From contig CAYLMK010000036.1 in the NCBI GenBank assembly GCA_964384945.1, positions 1-39,828 on the forward strand: DNA of 39,828 nucleotides, given 5' to 3'. Made by a program: the position numbers and the translations under genes. The notes beneath the pieces were generated by a model. That model was not told the DNA's origin, did no database searches, and saw nothing but the letters and a program-made list of their open reading frames with translations. Position 1 is the stretch's first letter; each line of letters begins with the position of its first letter. The DNA is from S015-6 sp964384945. GTDB taxonomy: Bacteria > Desulfobacterota > DSWW01. This document shows positions 6,575 through 15,781 of the stretch, piece after piece.

Positions 6575-8113
6575 ATGAGCAAGAAGCGGTTCGGTCTGGC
6601 ATTGATCATCATGTATCTGTTGTGCATGCCCCTGGCTACCCAGGCCCAACAAGGCGAAGAGGTGACCCTGCGAGAGGGCGGCTTCTACTTCACCGTACCG
6701 ATGGCAGGCGGGATCTTCAATCTCAAGGACAGCGATGTCAATCTGGATGATGCAGCGATCTTCGGCGGTCGAATCGGCTACATGCTCACGAAGAAATGGA
6801 GCCTGGAGGCTGCCCTTGATTACAGCTTCTCCGAATTCAACGGCCCCGATCCGCTCGATGCCGGGTTCCAGGAACCGTACCAGGGCCTCAATTCAAACAG
6901 CTTCTTCATGCTCGGAAACGCGATGTATCATTTCAACCCGGTCCTCTCGAATCGCTTGACTCCCTTCCTTCTCGCCGGTATCGGCGTGGGGCACCACGAG
7001 ACGAGCCTGGTGGACGATCCGACGGGCTTCCTGGGGCAGGTCGGTGGAGGGCTCCATTACGGCTTCAACGACAACATCTTCCTGCGCGGGGAGGTCCGGG
7101 GGCTTTTCAACACGGATCCTTCGATGGCCAGTCTGGTCGTGCAGATCGGGCCCACGTTCCACTTCGGGGGCGCTCGAGAGGCAGTGGCCCCGCCGCCGCT
7201 GCCCCCGCCCGCCCAGCCTGTCTGGAAGGATTTCGACGAGGACGGCGTCCCCGATCACCTCGACAAGTGCCCCACCACGCCCAAGGGCTGCGTGGTGGAC
7301 GAGGAGGGTTGTCCGCTGGACGCCGACATCGACGGCGTATGCGACGGCCTGGATGAGTGCCCTGACACCCCCTTGGGCACGATGGTGAATGAGAAGGGCT
7401 GCCCGATCCGGACCGAGAAGATCACCCTGAGCTGGGCCGAGGGGCTGACCTTCGCGCTCGGAAGCGCCGTCCTGACGCCCATGGCGGAGAGCGTGCTCGA
7501 CAGGGTCGTGGAACTCGCGAACAAGCACCCGAACACTGTGGTCGAGATCGGCGGCTACACGGATTCTTCCGGGTCGGCCGAATTCAATCAAAGGCTCTCC
7601 GAGGCGCGGGCGATGTCGGTGCGGAACTACATGGTCACCAAGGGCATCACGCCGGACAGGCTCATCCCGATCGGCTACGGGGAGACGAATTTCGTCGCCT
7701 CGAACGATACCCCTGACGGCATGCAACAGAACCGGCGGGTGGAATTCAAGTTCCTCGGCGAGGACGCCCTTGGGCTTCCCGTTCTCCACTTCAAGCTCGG
7801 CTCAAGCGAGCTGACCGATCGGTCCATGCAGGACCTCAACGTGATCGCCGAGAAGCTCATGGCCCGGCCGAATGTGAGGGTGGAAATTGCGGCCTACACC
7901 GACTCTTCCGGTTCTGCGGAGGTGAACAGGCAGATCTCTCTGAAGCGGGCCACGATGGTCAGGGATTTGCTCGTCGCCAAGGGGGTCCCCGCGGAGAATT
8001 TGAAGGCGGTCGGCAAAGGCGCGACGAACTTCCTGACCACCAACGCAACGCAGGAAGGCAGGGATATGAACCGTCGCGTGGAGATCACGATCTTCTGGTC
8101 GAGCGGCGGGTAG
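6575..8113 (+). CDS. Outer-membrane beta-barrel protein with two OmpA domains
   Basis: A 512-residue outer-membrane protein. A signal peptide (residues 1-24, ending in ATQA) leads into an OmpA-like eight-strand barrel (about 30-200, ending in GPTFHFGGA). A Pro linker follows, then thrombospondin type 3-like calcium motifs (DFDEDGVPDHLDKCP, DADIDGVCDGLDECP). Two tandem OmpA C-terminal peptidoglycan-binding domains end the protein (about 275-395 and 400-512). Each has the GYTDSSGS or AYTDSSGS signature and an NRRVE motif. The start at 6575 is supported by AGGAGAGGGCGAG and by the signal peptide; 40 more upstream codons are open but lack these. Two OmpA domains are unusual, as one is the norm. 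It probably tethers the outer membrane to peptidoglycan. Confidence 0.92.
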   Translation: MSKKRFGLALIIMYLLCMPLATQAQQGEEVTLREGGFYFTVPMAGGIFNLKDSDVNLDDAAIFGGRIGYMLTKKWSLEAALDYSFSEFNGPDPLDAGFQEPYQGLNSNSFFMLGNAMYHFNPVLSNRLTPFLLAGIGVGHHETSLVDDPTGFLGQVGGGLHYGFNDNIFLRGEVRGLFNTDPSMASLVVQIGPTFHFGGAREAVAPPPLPPPAQPVWKDFDEDGVPDHLDKCPTTPKGCVVDEEGCPLDADIDGVCDGLDECPDTPLGTMVNEKGCPIRTEKITLSWAEGLTFALGSAVLTPMAESVLDRVVELANKHPNTVVEIGGYTDSSGSAEFNQRLSEARAMSVRNYMVTKGITPDRLIPIGYGETNFVASNDTPDGMQQNRRVEFKFLGEDALGLPVLHFKLGSSELTDRSMQDLNVIAEKLMARPNVRVEIAAYTDSSGSAEVNRQISLKRATMVRDLLVAKGVPAENLKAVGKGATNFLTTNATQEGRDMNRRVEITIFWSSGG

Positions 8114-8159
8114 AAGGGGGGCTTCCCCACAGGAGTTGACGAGCCGAAAGGCAACGAAG

Positions 8160-8194
8160 AAGGCCCGGTGAGCCGTGCGCTCGTCGGGCCTTTT
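8160..8194. terminator. Bidirectional intrinsic terminator
   Basis: AAGGCCCG (8160-8167) pairs perfectly with CGGGCCTT (8185-8192), and TTTT follows on the plus strand. It lies 46 bases after the OmpA-like gene and 7 bases from the stop of the convergent FlhG-like gene. On the minus strand the stem is followed by TTCTTCG, so it probably serves both. Confidence 0.75.
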
Positions 8195-8198
8195 GTTG

Positions 8199-9119
8199 TC
8201 AGGCTGCCATCGGGCCGGGCGGCAGCGAATCGACACCACCCCAATCGGATCCCTCGGACGTAAAGAGCCTTTTCCAGAATAGCTGCAGCGAACCGACAGG
8301 ATAGTCGTTGGGTAGCGAACCGACCAGGTTCGAGGCAAGCCGGCTGAAGGACCGGCTCGACACCGCATCCGGGTAGAGTTCGACAACCGGTTTCTGGCAA
8401 CGGACCGCTTCGCGGATGCGAAGGTCGTAGGGGATGTTGCCGAGGTGCTGAATCGATACGCCCAGAAACCTCTGGCAGGCCCCGGTGATCCTGTCGAGGA
8501 TCAGGACCGCCTCGCTCTCCTCCTTGACGGAGTTCATCAGGACCTTGAAGGTCTTCCGCTGATAGCGCAGGGCAAGGATCTTCATCAGAACATAGGCATC
8601 CGACATCGAGGCGGGCTCCGGGCAGACGACGACGATGTTGTCGTGCGAGACGATGTTGAAGAAGAGCACGTTCGGCGAGATGCCCGCGCCGGTGTCGATC
8701 AGGACCACATCGAAGTCCTGCTCCAACGCCTCTGTCTCGCAGAGCAGCCTGAGTTGCTGCTCTTCGGTGAGAGCGGCCAGTTCCTGGATGCCGAAGCCTG
8801 CCGGGAGGACCGTAACCCCCTCCGGCCCGGGGAAGAGCACCTCGCGCATCCGCATCTCCCCGAAGAGAACGTGGGCGATGTTGTACTGCGGGACCAACCC
8901 CAGGAGAATCGGAACGTTGGAAAGGCCCATGTCCGCGTCGAAGACCAGAACGCGCAGGCCCCTTCGCTGGATCTCGACCGCCAGATTGATGACAACGTTC
9001 GTCTTGCCCACCCCTCCTTTCCCGCTCGATATGGCCAGCACGTAGGGGCTTCGTCGGGCCTGCGGCTCGCAGGGGGATGCAAAGGGCCGCGCGATATTCC
9101 TTTGGGCTGCGGGTTGCAC
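8199..9119 (-). CDS. FlhG/MinD-family P-loop ATPase
   Basis: A 306-residue SIMIBI-class ATPase of the MinD/ParA superfamily, closest to FlhG (YlxH, MotR). It has the deviant Walker A GKGGVGKT (residues 33-40) with the signature lysine, Walker A' VFDADMGLSN (about 60-68, the LSN form common in FlhG), and Walker B VVLIDTGAGIS near residue 150. FlhG proteins set flagellar number and placement together with FlhF. The C-terminus (WKRLF near the end) could be the short amphipathic membrane-targeting region. The start is GTG at 9119, backed by AAGGAGA five bases upstream. No FlhF or flagellar gene is in the window, so a role in other polar or envelope positioning cannot be excluded. Confidence 0.82.
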   Translation of the reverse strand: MQPAAQRNIARPFASPCEPQARRSPYVLAISSGKGGVGKTNVVINLAVEIQRRGLRVLVFDADMGLSNVPILLGLVPQYNIAHVLFGEMRMREVLFPGPEGVTVLPAGFGIQELAALTEEQQLRLLCETEALEQDFDVVLIDTGAGISPNVLFFNIVSHDNIVVVCPEPASMSDAYVLMKILALRYQRKTFKVLMNSVKEESEAVLILDRITGACQRFLGVSIQHLGNIPYDLRIREAVRCQKPVVELYPDAVSSRSFSRLASNLVGSLPNDYPVGSLQLFWKRLFTSEGSDWGGVDSLPPGPMAA

Positions 9120-9170
9120 GATCTCTCCTTCCTGGGATGCGGTCCGTCTCGGGCCTTCCCCCCGGAAGTT

Positions 9171-9186
9171 TGCAAGACCTATGCCG
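9171..9186 (-). promoter_or_regulatory. Weak sigma-54-like -24/-12 element
   Basis: On the minus strand CGGCAT and TTGCA are spaced so that GG and GC are ten bases apart, as in the -24/-12 consensus TGGCAC-N5-TTGCA, with two mismatches. Transcription would start about 40 bases before the FlhG-like gene. Chance is a real alternative. Confidence 0.3.
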
Positions 9187-9254
9187 GTTCGTCCAGGGGC
9201 CTTGCCAAACGGTGGCGGAGGGAAAAACGCTTTCCGTCCGGGTTGTTACATTTA

Positions 9255-9281
9255 GTATCGGCAGGATGCGGCGAAACCCTG
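9255..9281 (-). promoter_or_regulatory. Candidate sigma-28 (FliA) promoter before the FlhG-like gene
   Basis: On the minus strand CAGGGTTT (9281-9274) and GCCGATAC (9262-9255) are separated by 11 bases. The E. coli FliA consensus is TAAAGTTT-N11-GCCGATAA, so the -10 matches at 7 of 8 and the -35 at 5 of 8 with exact spacing. It would give a leader of about 130 bases. FlgM, the antagonist of this sigma factor, is encoded 3 kb away. Confidence 0.5.
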
Positions 9282-9365
9282 AGTCCGCCCGGAGAGGCTG
9301 CATCGTGAGGGCGCCGTCAAGGCATTGACTCTCGGCAGGCCCTCGTGGGGGAGGTCGGCGGCCCG

Positions 9366-10739
<1,374 letters not shown>

Positions 10740-10873
10740 CCCTTCCCTCTCCTTGCTGTCTGCATTGAGCCCCGATTCGAAGATGGCCGGCGCCGCTCTC
10801 CGGGCCTGACGGCTCGGGCTGGATGATATCAGAAAAGGGCTCTTCTTTGCCAAGAGGCGCTCGGGGGGATCCG

Positions 10874-12544
10874 TCATGCCCTCGTCAAGGGAAACTTCAA
10901 GAGGAACGTCGTGCCTTCGGCTGCGCTCGAAGAAACCTCGATCGAGCCCCCAAAGGATTCCATCAACCTTCGGCAGATGCTGAGCCCCAGACCGGTTCCC
11001 TGCCCCGGCCCTTTGGTCGTGAAGAAGGGCTCAAAAACCCTCTCCATGTTCCCCTGCGGAATGCCCGCTCCCGAATCCTGCACCGACAGAAGGATGTAGG
11101 TGCGCCCCTTTTCCTTCGCCTGACGGGCCGCGAGCCTGACGACGCCGCCGGCGTCGATGGCGTCGTGGGCGTTGGAAATCAGGTTGACCAGAACCTGGTG
11201 CAGCGGATCCGGATGAATCTCGAGCCTCGGCAAGGAAGAGGGCAGGTCCAATTGCACACGGGTGCCCTTGGCCTCCAGCTTCGGGCCGAGCAGGCGCAAG
11301 ACCTGTTCGATGACCTCCCCGAGCCGGACCGGCTCGTGTCTACCGGATTCCGGCTTGCGCGAGAAGGCAAGCAGGTCCTCCACGATCTTCTTGCACCGCA
11401 GGGCCGCGTGCTCGATGCTCTTGAGATCCTCCACATAGGGCAGGCTCGGATCCATCTCCTTCAGAAGGATCTGACTGAACGAGATCACTCCGCTGAGCGG
11501 GTTGTTCAGTTCGTGAGCTACCGCAGCGGCCATCTCCCCGAGAACGCCCATCTTCTCCGCATGCACCAATTGCTGCTGCATCCGCTTGACCTGCGTGACG
11601 TCCTTCTCGTAGACCGCCGCCGACTCGAGGCTCCCGGAAGGATCCAGGATGGGATAGCTCCAGACCTGAAAGACCGATTCCCCCTGCTTCCGAAACACCT
11701 CTGCGGTCGCCTCCTCCCCCGTCCTGAGCGTCACGGCGGCCGGGCAACCGGCACAAACCTCCTGCTCCGACGCAAGCAGGCCGTGGCATTTCCTTCCTTG
11801 CAGGCCCTCCAGAGGCACGCCGCCCCATTCCGACAACCGCCGGTTTCCCCTGCGCACGATCCATTGCCGGTCGATGATCATCACCACGTCACGGATCGCG
11901 TCCGCGGTCCGTTCCCACTCCTTCTTGGCGTGCAGGACCTTCTCGAAAAGGCTCGCCCTGTCCAGGCTCGCCAGCAGCATGTCCGTGCAGACGAGGGCCG
12001 TATTCAGGTCTCCCTCGCCCCAATCGCCCACCGGATCCTTGGTTCCGGCAAGGACGACCCACCCTCCCCCCCACGCACCGCCGGACAGGGGAATGGCGGC
12101 GTGAAGGCGCAACCGCCCGGCCCCACGGCCCTTGCCGACCGCCTCGGCGCGGCCGCCCTTTCCCCCCGCCCTCGCTTCGGCGCGCTCCTGCTTTCCTTCG
12201 GCTCCCGGCGCTTGCAGGATCGCGCTCCTTTTCCGCCTTCGGCTTCCTTTCGCGATCACATCCTCGAGCAAGGCCCTTTCCTCCGGGGTCAGCGCCTGCC
12301 ACCCGAGGATGGTAAGCCCCTGGGACTTGCGCTCGCAGAGGAAGACCCGTTTCGGTCGCCCCTGCCCTTCCGGGGGATGGAAGCAATACGCCCTCTCCAT
12401 CCAAGGGCAGACCGCCTTCAGGGCGCTGCAATAGGCATAGATCTGTTCCTGGGGATGGGCGAGGGTGCTCAGTTGTTTCCCCAGGGCTACGATCACGGAC
12501 AGATGGTCTTTGGCTGGTGTTTCAGCAAAGCGCTCCGGTCCCAT
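10874..12544 (-). CDS. Soluble PAS histidine kinase, partner of the sigma-54 regulator
   Basis: A 556-residue sensor kinase without clear transmembrane segments. Residues 15-200 look GAF-like and are interrupted by a basic, Ala/Gly-rich stretch (about 100-145). A PAS domain follows (about 212-320) with a Cys cluster (KCHGLL then CAGCP near 253-267) that could bind metal or sense redox state. The HisKA domain carries the phospho-acceptor His 344 (VAHELNNP), and the HATPase domain shows NLISNAHDAID, DSGAGIP and GTGLGLS. Residues 1 onward are counted from ATG 12544. It is preceded by GAGAGG and leaves 13 bases after the HAD gene; longer forms would overlap that gene by over 100 bases. Confidence 0.9.
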   Translation of the reverse strand: MGPERFAETPAKDHLSVIVALGKQLSTLAHPQEQIYAYCSALKAVCPWMERAYCFHPPEGQGRPKRVFLCERKSQGLTILGWQALTPEERALLEDVIAKGSRRRKRSAILQAPGAEGKQERAEARAGGKGGRAEAVGKGRGAGRLRLHAAIPLSGGAWGGGWVVLAGTKDPVGDWGEGDLNTALVCTDMLLASLDRASLFEKVLHAKKEWERTADAIRDVVMIIDRQWIVRRGNRRLSEWGGVPLEGLQGRKCHGLLASEQEVCAGCPAAVTLRTGEEATAEVFRKQGESVFQVWSYPILDPSGSLESAAVYEKDVTQVKRMQQQLVHAEKMGVLGEMAAAVAHELNNPLSGVISFSQILLKEMDPSLPYVEDLKSIEHAALRCKKIVEDLLAFSRKPESGRHEPVRLGEVIEQVLRLLGPKLEAKGTRVQLDLPSSLPRLEIHPDPLHQVLVNLISNAHDAIDAGGVVRLAARQAKEKGRTYILLSVQDSGAGIPQGNMERVFEPFFTTKGPGQGTGLGLSICRRLMESFGGSIEVSSSAAEGTTFLLKFPLTRA

Positions 12545-12557
12545 CGGCACGAACCTC

Positions 12558-13403
12558 TCACGTGGAATCGTCTCGAATCTGCTTGAGCAGGTCGTCGACC
12601 GCGTCGAGAAATCCGAGAGGTCCGACCCCGGGCATGAACCGGATTCCCTCTTGGCTTGGGATGTCCGGGTCATGGGTTCCGTCGGCCCTCTTCACCAGAT
12701 AGGGCCTGTCCACGGCCAGGAGCATGGGCAGGTCGTTGGCCGCGTCCCCGACCGCAGCGGTGCGAACCTCTCCGAGCGCCTCGTTGTATCGCTGTCGAAC
12801 GTAGACGACCGCCTTTCCTTTGTCGGAATCACCGTGGATGTGAAAGTATCTTCCGCCGCGGGTCAACCGCATTCCGCCCTTCTCGACCGCCGCCCGAAAG
12901 GCGGCGAGCCTCTGCGCGTCACGAGGCTCATCGATCCAGAAAGGCTCGTCGAATTCCCTCCTCCCTGCAAGCCGAGCCTCCTCGAGGGAGAGACGGCTCC
13001 TCCGTTCAATCTCCTCGGGAGTCATTTCGGAGAAGGTCCGGACGCGCAACCCGGCCTCTTCCGCGGCATCCGCGAGCACCCGCAGCACGTCCGCGTGACG
13101 GCCCCCCAGCCTGACCCTCCAGAACCGCTCCCACCTCTGCCCCCCTGCCGGCCTGTCCCAGTGATCCGCAGGGAAGAAGACGCCCCCTCCGTTCTCCGCG
13201 ATGAAGGGGGATCCGGGATGCGTGGCATACCTGTCGTGATAGCGCCGGATCTCCGCCCCTGTCTTGCTCGAACAGAAGACCACGGGGATCCCCTCGCGCC
13301 GGCACCTTCCCAGGGCCTCCAGGGAAGGCCCCGGCTCGTATGTCTCCTTGTCCAGCAGGGTCCCGTCCAGATCGGCAAAAAGGATCCAGCGGGCATGCGC
13401 CAT
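12558..13403 (-). CDS. HAD phosphatase, mannosyl-3-phosphoglycerate phosphatase-like
   Basis: A 281-residue HAD-superfamily hydrolase (Cof/MPGP type). The nucleophile motif is FADLDGTLLD (Asp 11, Asp 13). Motif II follows in VVFCSSKTG, and the C-terminal acidic motif is AVGDAANDLPML. The ENGGGVFF and RGGRYFHIHG segments are typical of mannosyl-3-phosphoglycerate phosphatases, which make the solute mannosylglycerate. The matching synthase is not in the window, so the substrate is a family-based inference. ATG 13403 is preceded by GAGGGG at good spacing. It leads the kinase and response regulator genes in the same direction with a 13-base gap, so the three may form one transcript. Confidence 0.82.
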   Translation of the reverse strand: MAHARWILFADLDGTLLDKETYEPGPSLEALGRCRREGIPVVFCSSKTGAEIRRYHDRYATHPGSPFIAENGGGVFFPADHWDRPAGGQRWERFWRVRLGGRHADVLRVLADAAEEAGLRVRTFSEMTPEEIERRSRLSLEEARLAGRREFDEPFWIDEPRDAQRLAAFRAAVEKGGMRLTRGGRYFHIHGDSDKGKAVVYVRQRYNEALGEVRTAAVGDAANDLPMLLAVDRPYLVKRADGTHDPDIPSQEGIRFMPGVGPLGFLDAVDDLLKQIRDDST

Positions 13404-13563
13404 GGCACGGGCCCCTCGTTTCGATCGTTGCGGGACACGCTCTTGCTTTGCAGGCCCTCTCTTTCATACCATATTTGAATCGGGATAGGAAAGAACGAGG
13501 CCGCCCAAGCGCGTTTCGCAATCTCCGTCCGCCTTCACGCGCGCCGGCGCGAGGAGCAGGATC

Positions 13564-14109
13564 ATGAAATCCGTCGCCGTCCTTTTGGCTCCCGGATTCG
13601 AGGAAATCGAGGCGATCACCGTGATCGACGTCTTGCGGCGTGCCGGCATTCGGGTCACCGTGGCCGGCACCCGGGCGGGAGAGATCCAGGGGTCCCATGA
13701 GATCACGGTCCGCCCCGACACGACCTTGGATGAGATCCGGCCCGAGGGTTTCGACATGGTCGTCCTGCCGGGAGGGCTTCCCGGAACGCACCACCTTCGG
13801 GACGATCCCAGGGTGATGACCTTCGTGCGGCAGATGGCAAAGGCCGGAAAGCATACCTGCGCCATCTGCGCGGCCCCGATCGTGCTCGACGCGGCGGGCG
13901 TGGCGAGGGGCAAGGCGGTTACGAGCCACCCGATCGTGAAGGAGGAAATGAAGGGGTGCGACTATCGCCAGGACAGGGTCGTGGTCGACGGCTCCGTGGT
14001 GACCAGTCGAGGCGCCGGCACGGCCATGGAATTCGCCCTCGAGCTGGTACGCATCCTGGCCGGTCCGGAGAAGGCGGATCAACTGGCACAGATGATGATC
14101 GTGGGGTGA
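13564..14109 (+). CDS. DJ-1/PfpI family protein (YajL/ThiJ-like)
   Basis: A 181-residue protein of the DJ-1 superfamily at the normal length. The reactive cysteine is Cys 102 in the nucleophile elbow (AICAAPIVL), with the conserved Glu near residue 14 (PGFEEIEA) that tunes its acidity and the LPGG turn at about 68-71. Family members act as protein and nucleotide deglycases, chaperones or oxidative-stress sensors; which applies here is not decidable. GAGGAGCAGGATC before ATG 13564 is a strong ribosome-binding site. It is divergent from the HAD gene (160-base gap) and convergent with the acyl-CoA synthetase gene. Confidence 0.9.
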   Translation: MKSVAVLLAPGFEEIEAITVIDVLRRAGIRVTVAGTRAGEIQGSHEITVRPDTTLDEIRPEGFDMVVLPGGLPGTHHLRDDPRVMTFVRQMAKAGKHTCAICAAPIVLDAAGVARGKAVTSHPIVKEEMKGCDYRQDRVVVDGSVVTSRGAGTAMEFALELVRILAGPEKADQLAQMMIVG

Positions 14110-14234
14110 TCCGTCGTCGGCCCCCGGCCGCAAGTCCTTGGCTCCGAGCCGCACCAATCGGGGCAATCACCGTGAGGTCGTGACGGGCGGAAAGGCCATT
14201 CCCGATTGTTGATCGTCCGGAGGCCCTTTCGCCT

Positions 14235-15647
14235 TTACCCCGTCGCCCTTCGTCTCCACCTTGCGTACCGGCAGAGCGCGCCGAGAGCACGAACCGCGGC
14301 CTGCGGTGTTGAAACGACGGGAACTCCCTCGAAAAGAGAGCGTGCGCATACCTCTCTCCATTCCGGGTGACCGGGCACGGAGACGAGCACGGGCTTTCGG
14401 CGGATCGTATTCCTGAGCAGGACACGATCGACGAAGAGGGATTCAACCAGGGAAGGGCTCTCCCGGAGCAGGGCCGACACAACCGCCCACGGGATGACGG
14501 GAAAGGCGATCACGGCGTCCACCTCAGGGGCCTCGAGGGCGGCCGCCATCGCCTCCCGGAACAGCCCCGAAGGGCCCACGTCGAGCGGATTGCCCAGGTT
14601 CATCCAGGGAGGCGCCATCCGCCGCATTCCGTTCAACCGGGAAGGCGGCAGCTCCGCAAGGGCAAGGCCTTCCTCCGCCATGCGGTCGGCGGCCATCACG
14701 CCCAGCGATCCCGAGGCGGTCACCACAAGGGTCCGCCCTCCCGCCGGGAGCGGGCAGAGCGAGAAGGCCTTGGCCGTCTCGAGAAGTTCGGCCGCGTCTT
14801 GCGCGATCCAGACGCCCGCCTGCCGCAGAAGGTTCCTGTCCATCCTTCGAAAGCCGGCCATGGACCCGGTATGGCTGTTCGTGGCCCTTCGCCCTTCCTC
14901 GGTTTGGCCTCCAAGGTAGGCCAGGACCGGCTTCTCCGCGGAAACCCGCCGGACCGTCTCCAGGAAGTCCTTCCCTCTCCGGATGCTCTCGATGTAGAGC
15001 ACGATGACGGCCGTTTCCGGGTCTTGCCCGTAATAGGCGAGAAAATCGGTCTCGTCCAGGTCGGCCCGGTTTCCGATCGTGGCCGCCTTGGCAATCCCGA
15101 TTCCGAGGGACGGCGTTTCGTCGAGCAGCACGTTCCCGAAGACGCCGCTCTGCGCAACGATCGATACGTTTCCCGGCCGCATCTCACGAAGAAGGATCTC
15201 GACGGTTGCGAACCCGTTCGGGACGTCCACGACCCCGATGCAGTTCGGCCCCATCATCCGGATGCCCGCCTCCCGTGCAATCGCCGCGACGGCCTCCTGC
15301 CGCCTCCGGCCCTCCGGCCCGGTCTCGGCAAACCCCGCGCTCATCACGATGACGGCCCGCACTCCCTTGGCGGCGCACTCCCGCAGCACCGGTTCCACGG
15401 ACCGGGCCGGCACCAGAATGCAGGCAAGGTCGATGTCGGCCGGCACATCGCGAATCGAGGGGTAGGCCCGTATGCCTGCTATCTCCTGCAGGTTCGGGTT
15501 CACAGGATAGACCCGATCCCCCCACCCCTGGTCGATCAGAAAACGAGGAAGCCCGTGACCGAAGCCGAAGCTGCCGCTTACCCCGATCAAGGCGACCGTC
15601 CGGGGTCGATAGAACCGGTCGATCGATCGTCTCACATCCTCCTGCAC
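14235..15647 (-). CDS. Acyl-CoA synthetase (ADP-forming) alpha-type subunit
   Basis: A 470-residue protein with the alpha-chain architecture of ADP-forming acetyl/acyl-CoA synthetases. A CoA-binding Rossmann domain (about 10-140, VALIGVSGSFGFG, MMGPNC) leads into two succinyl-CoA-ligase-like domains. The phosphohistidine motif NSHTGSMAG is present with His 259. The enzyme class makes ATP from acyl-CoA and ADP in fermentation, but needs an ATP-grasp beta chain, which is neither fused nor in the window. GTG 15647 is supported by GGGAG six bases upstream. It is the last gene after the NuoE, NuoF and HoxU-like genes, separated by a repeat element, and may be cotranscribed. Confidence 0.85.
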   Translation of the reverse strand: MQEDVRRSIDRFYRPRTVALIGVSGSFGFGHGLPRFLIDQGWGDRVYPVNPNLQEIAGIRAYPSIRDVPADIDLACILVPARSVEPVLRECAAKGVRAVIVMSAGFAETGPEGRRRQEAVAAIAREAGIRMMGPNCIGVVDVPNGFATVEILLREMRPGNVSIVAQSGVFGNVLLDETPSLGIGIAKAATIGNRADLDETDFLAYYGQDPETAVIVLYIESIRRGKDFLETVRRVSAEKPVLAYLGGQTEEGRRATNSHTGSMAGFRRMDRNLLRQAGVWIAQDAAELLETAKAFSLCPLPAGGRTLVVTASGSLGVMAADRMAEEGLALAELPPSRLNGMRRMAPPWMNLGNPLDVGPSGLFREAMAAALEAPEVDAVIAFPVIPWAVVSALLRESPSLVESLFVDRVLLRNTIRRKPVLVSVPGHPEWREVCARSLFEGVPVVSTPQAAVRALGALCRYARWRRRATG

Positions 15648-15670
15648 GGAGTCTCCCTGTCCTTCGCGTG

Positions 15671-15775
15671 CCCGTTATTAGCTGTCAGCTATTAGCTGTT
15701 AGCTGTTAGCTGTTAGCTCCCCGCCCCTCCCCCCAAGTTCGTGCCCGTGCCCGTGTGCGTGCCCGTGCCCGGTGA
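15671..15775 (+). repeat. Modular low-complexity repeat, copy A
   Basis: Read on the plus strand: five to six TTAGCTG-like units (15676-15719), a CCCCGCCCCTCCCCCC tract, then four to five CGTGCCC-like units (15739-15771). It fills the junction between the HoxU-like and acyl-CoA synthetase genes. The same module order occurs in copy B. Confidence 0.75.
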
Positions 15776-15781
15776 AGAGCC

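Noticed and set aside
12545..12673. A longer start for the histidine kinase at 12673
   Set aside because: It would overlap the HAD gene by 116 bases; ATG 12544 has a ribosome-binding site and normal spacing.
14155..14208. Hairpin CAATCGGG/CCCGATTG after the DJ-1 gene as a terminator
   Set aside because: The loop is about 38 bases and no T run follows, so a terminator call is not supported.
15671..15720. CRISPR or tRNA-type repeat in the TTAGCT units
   Set aside because: Units are 7-8 bases with no spacers and no tRNA fold.
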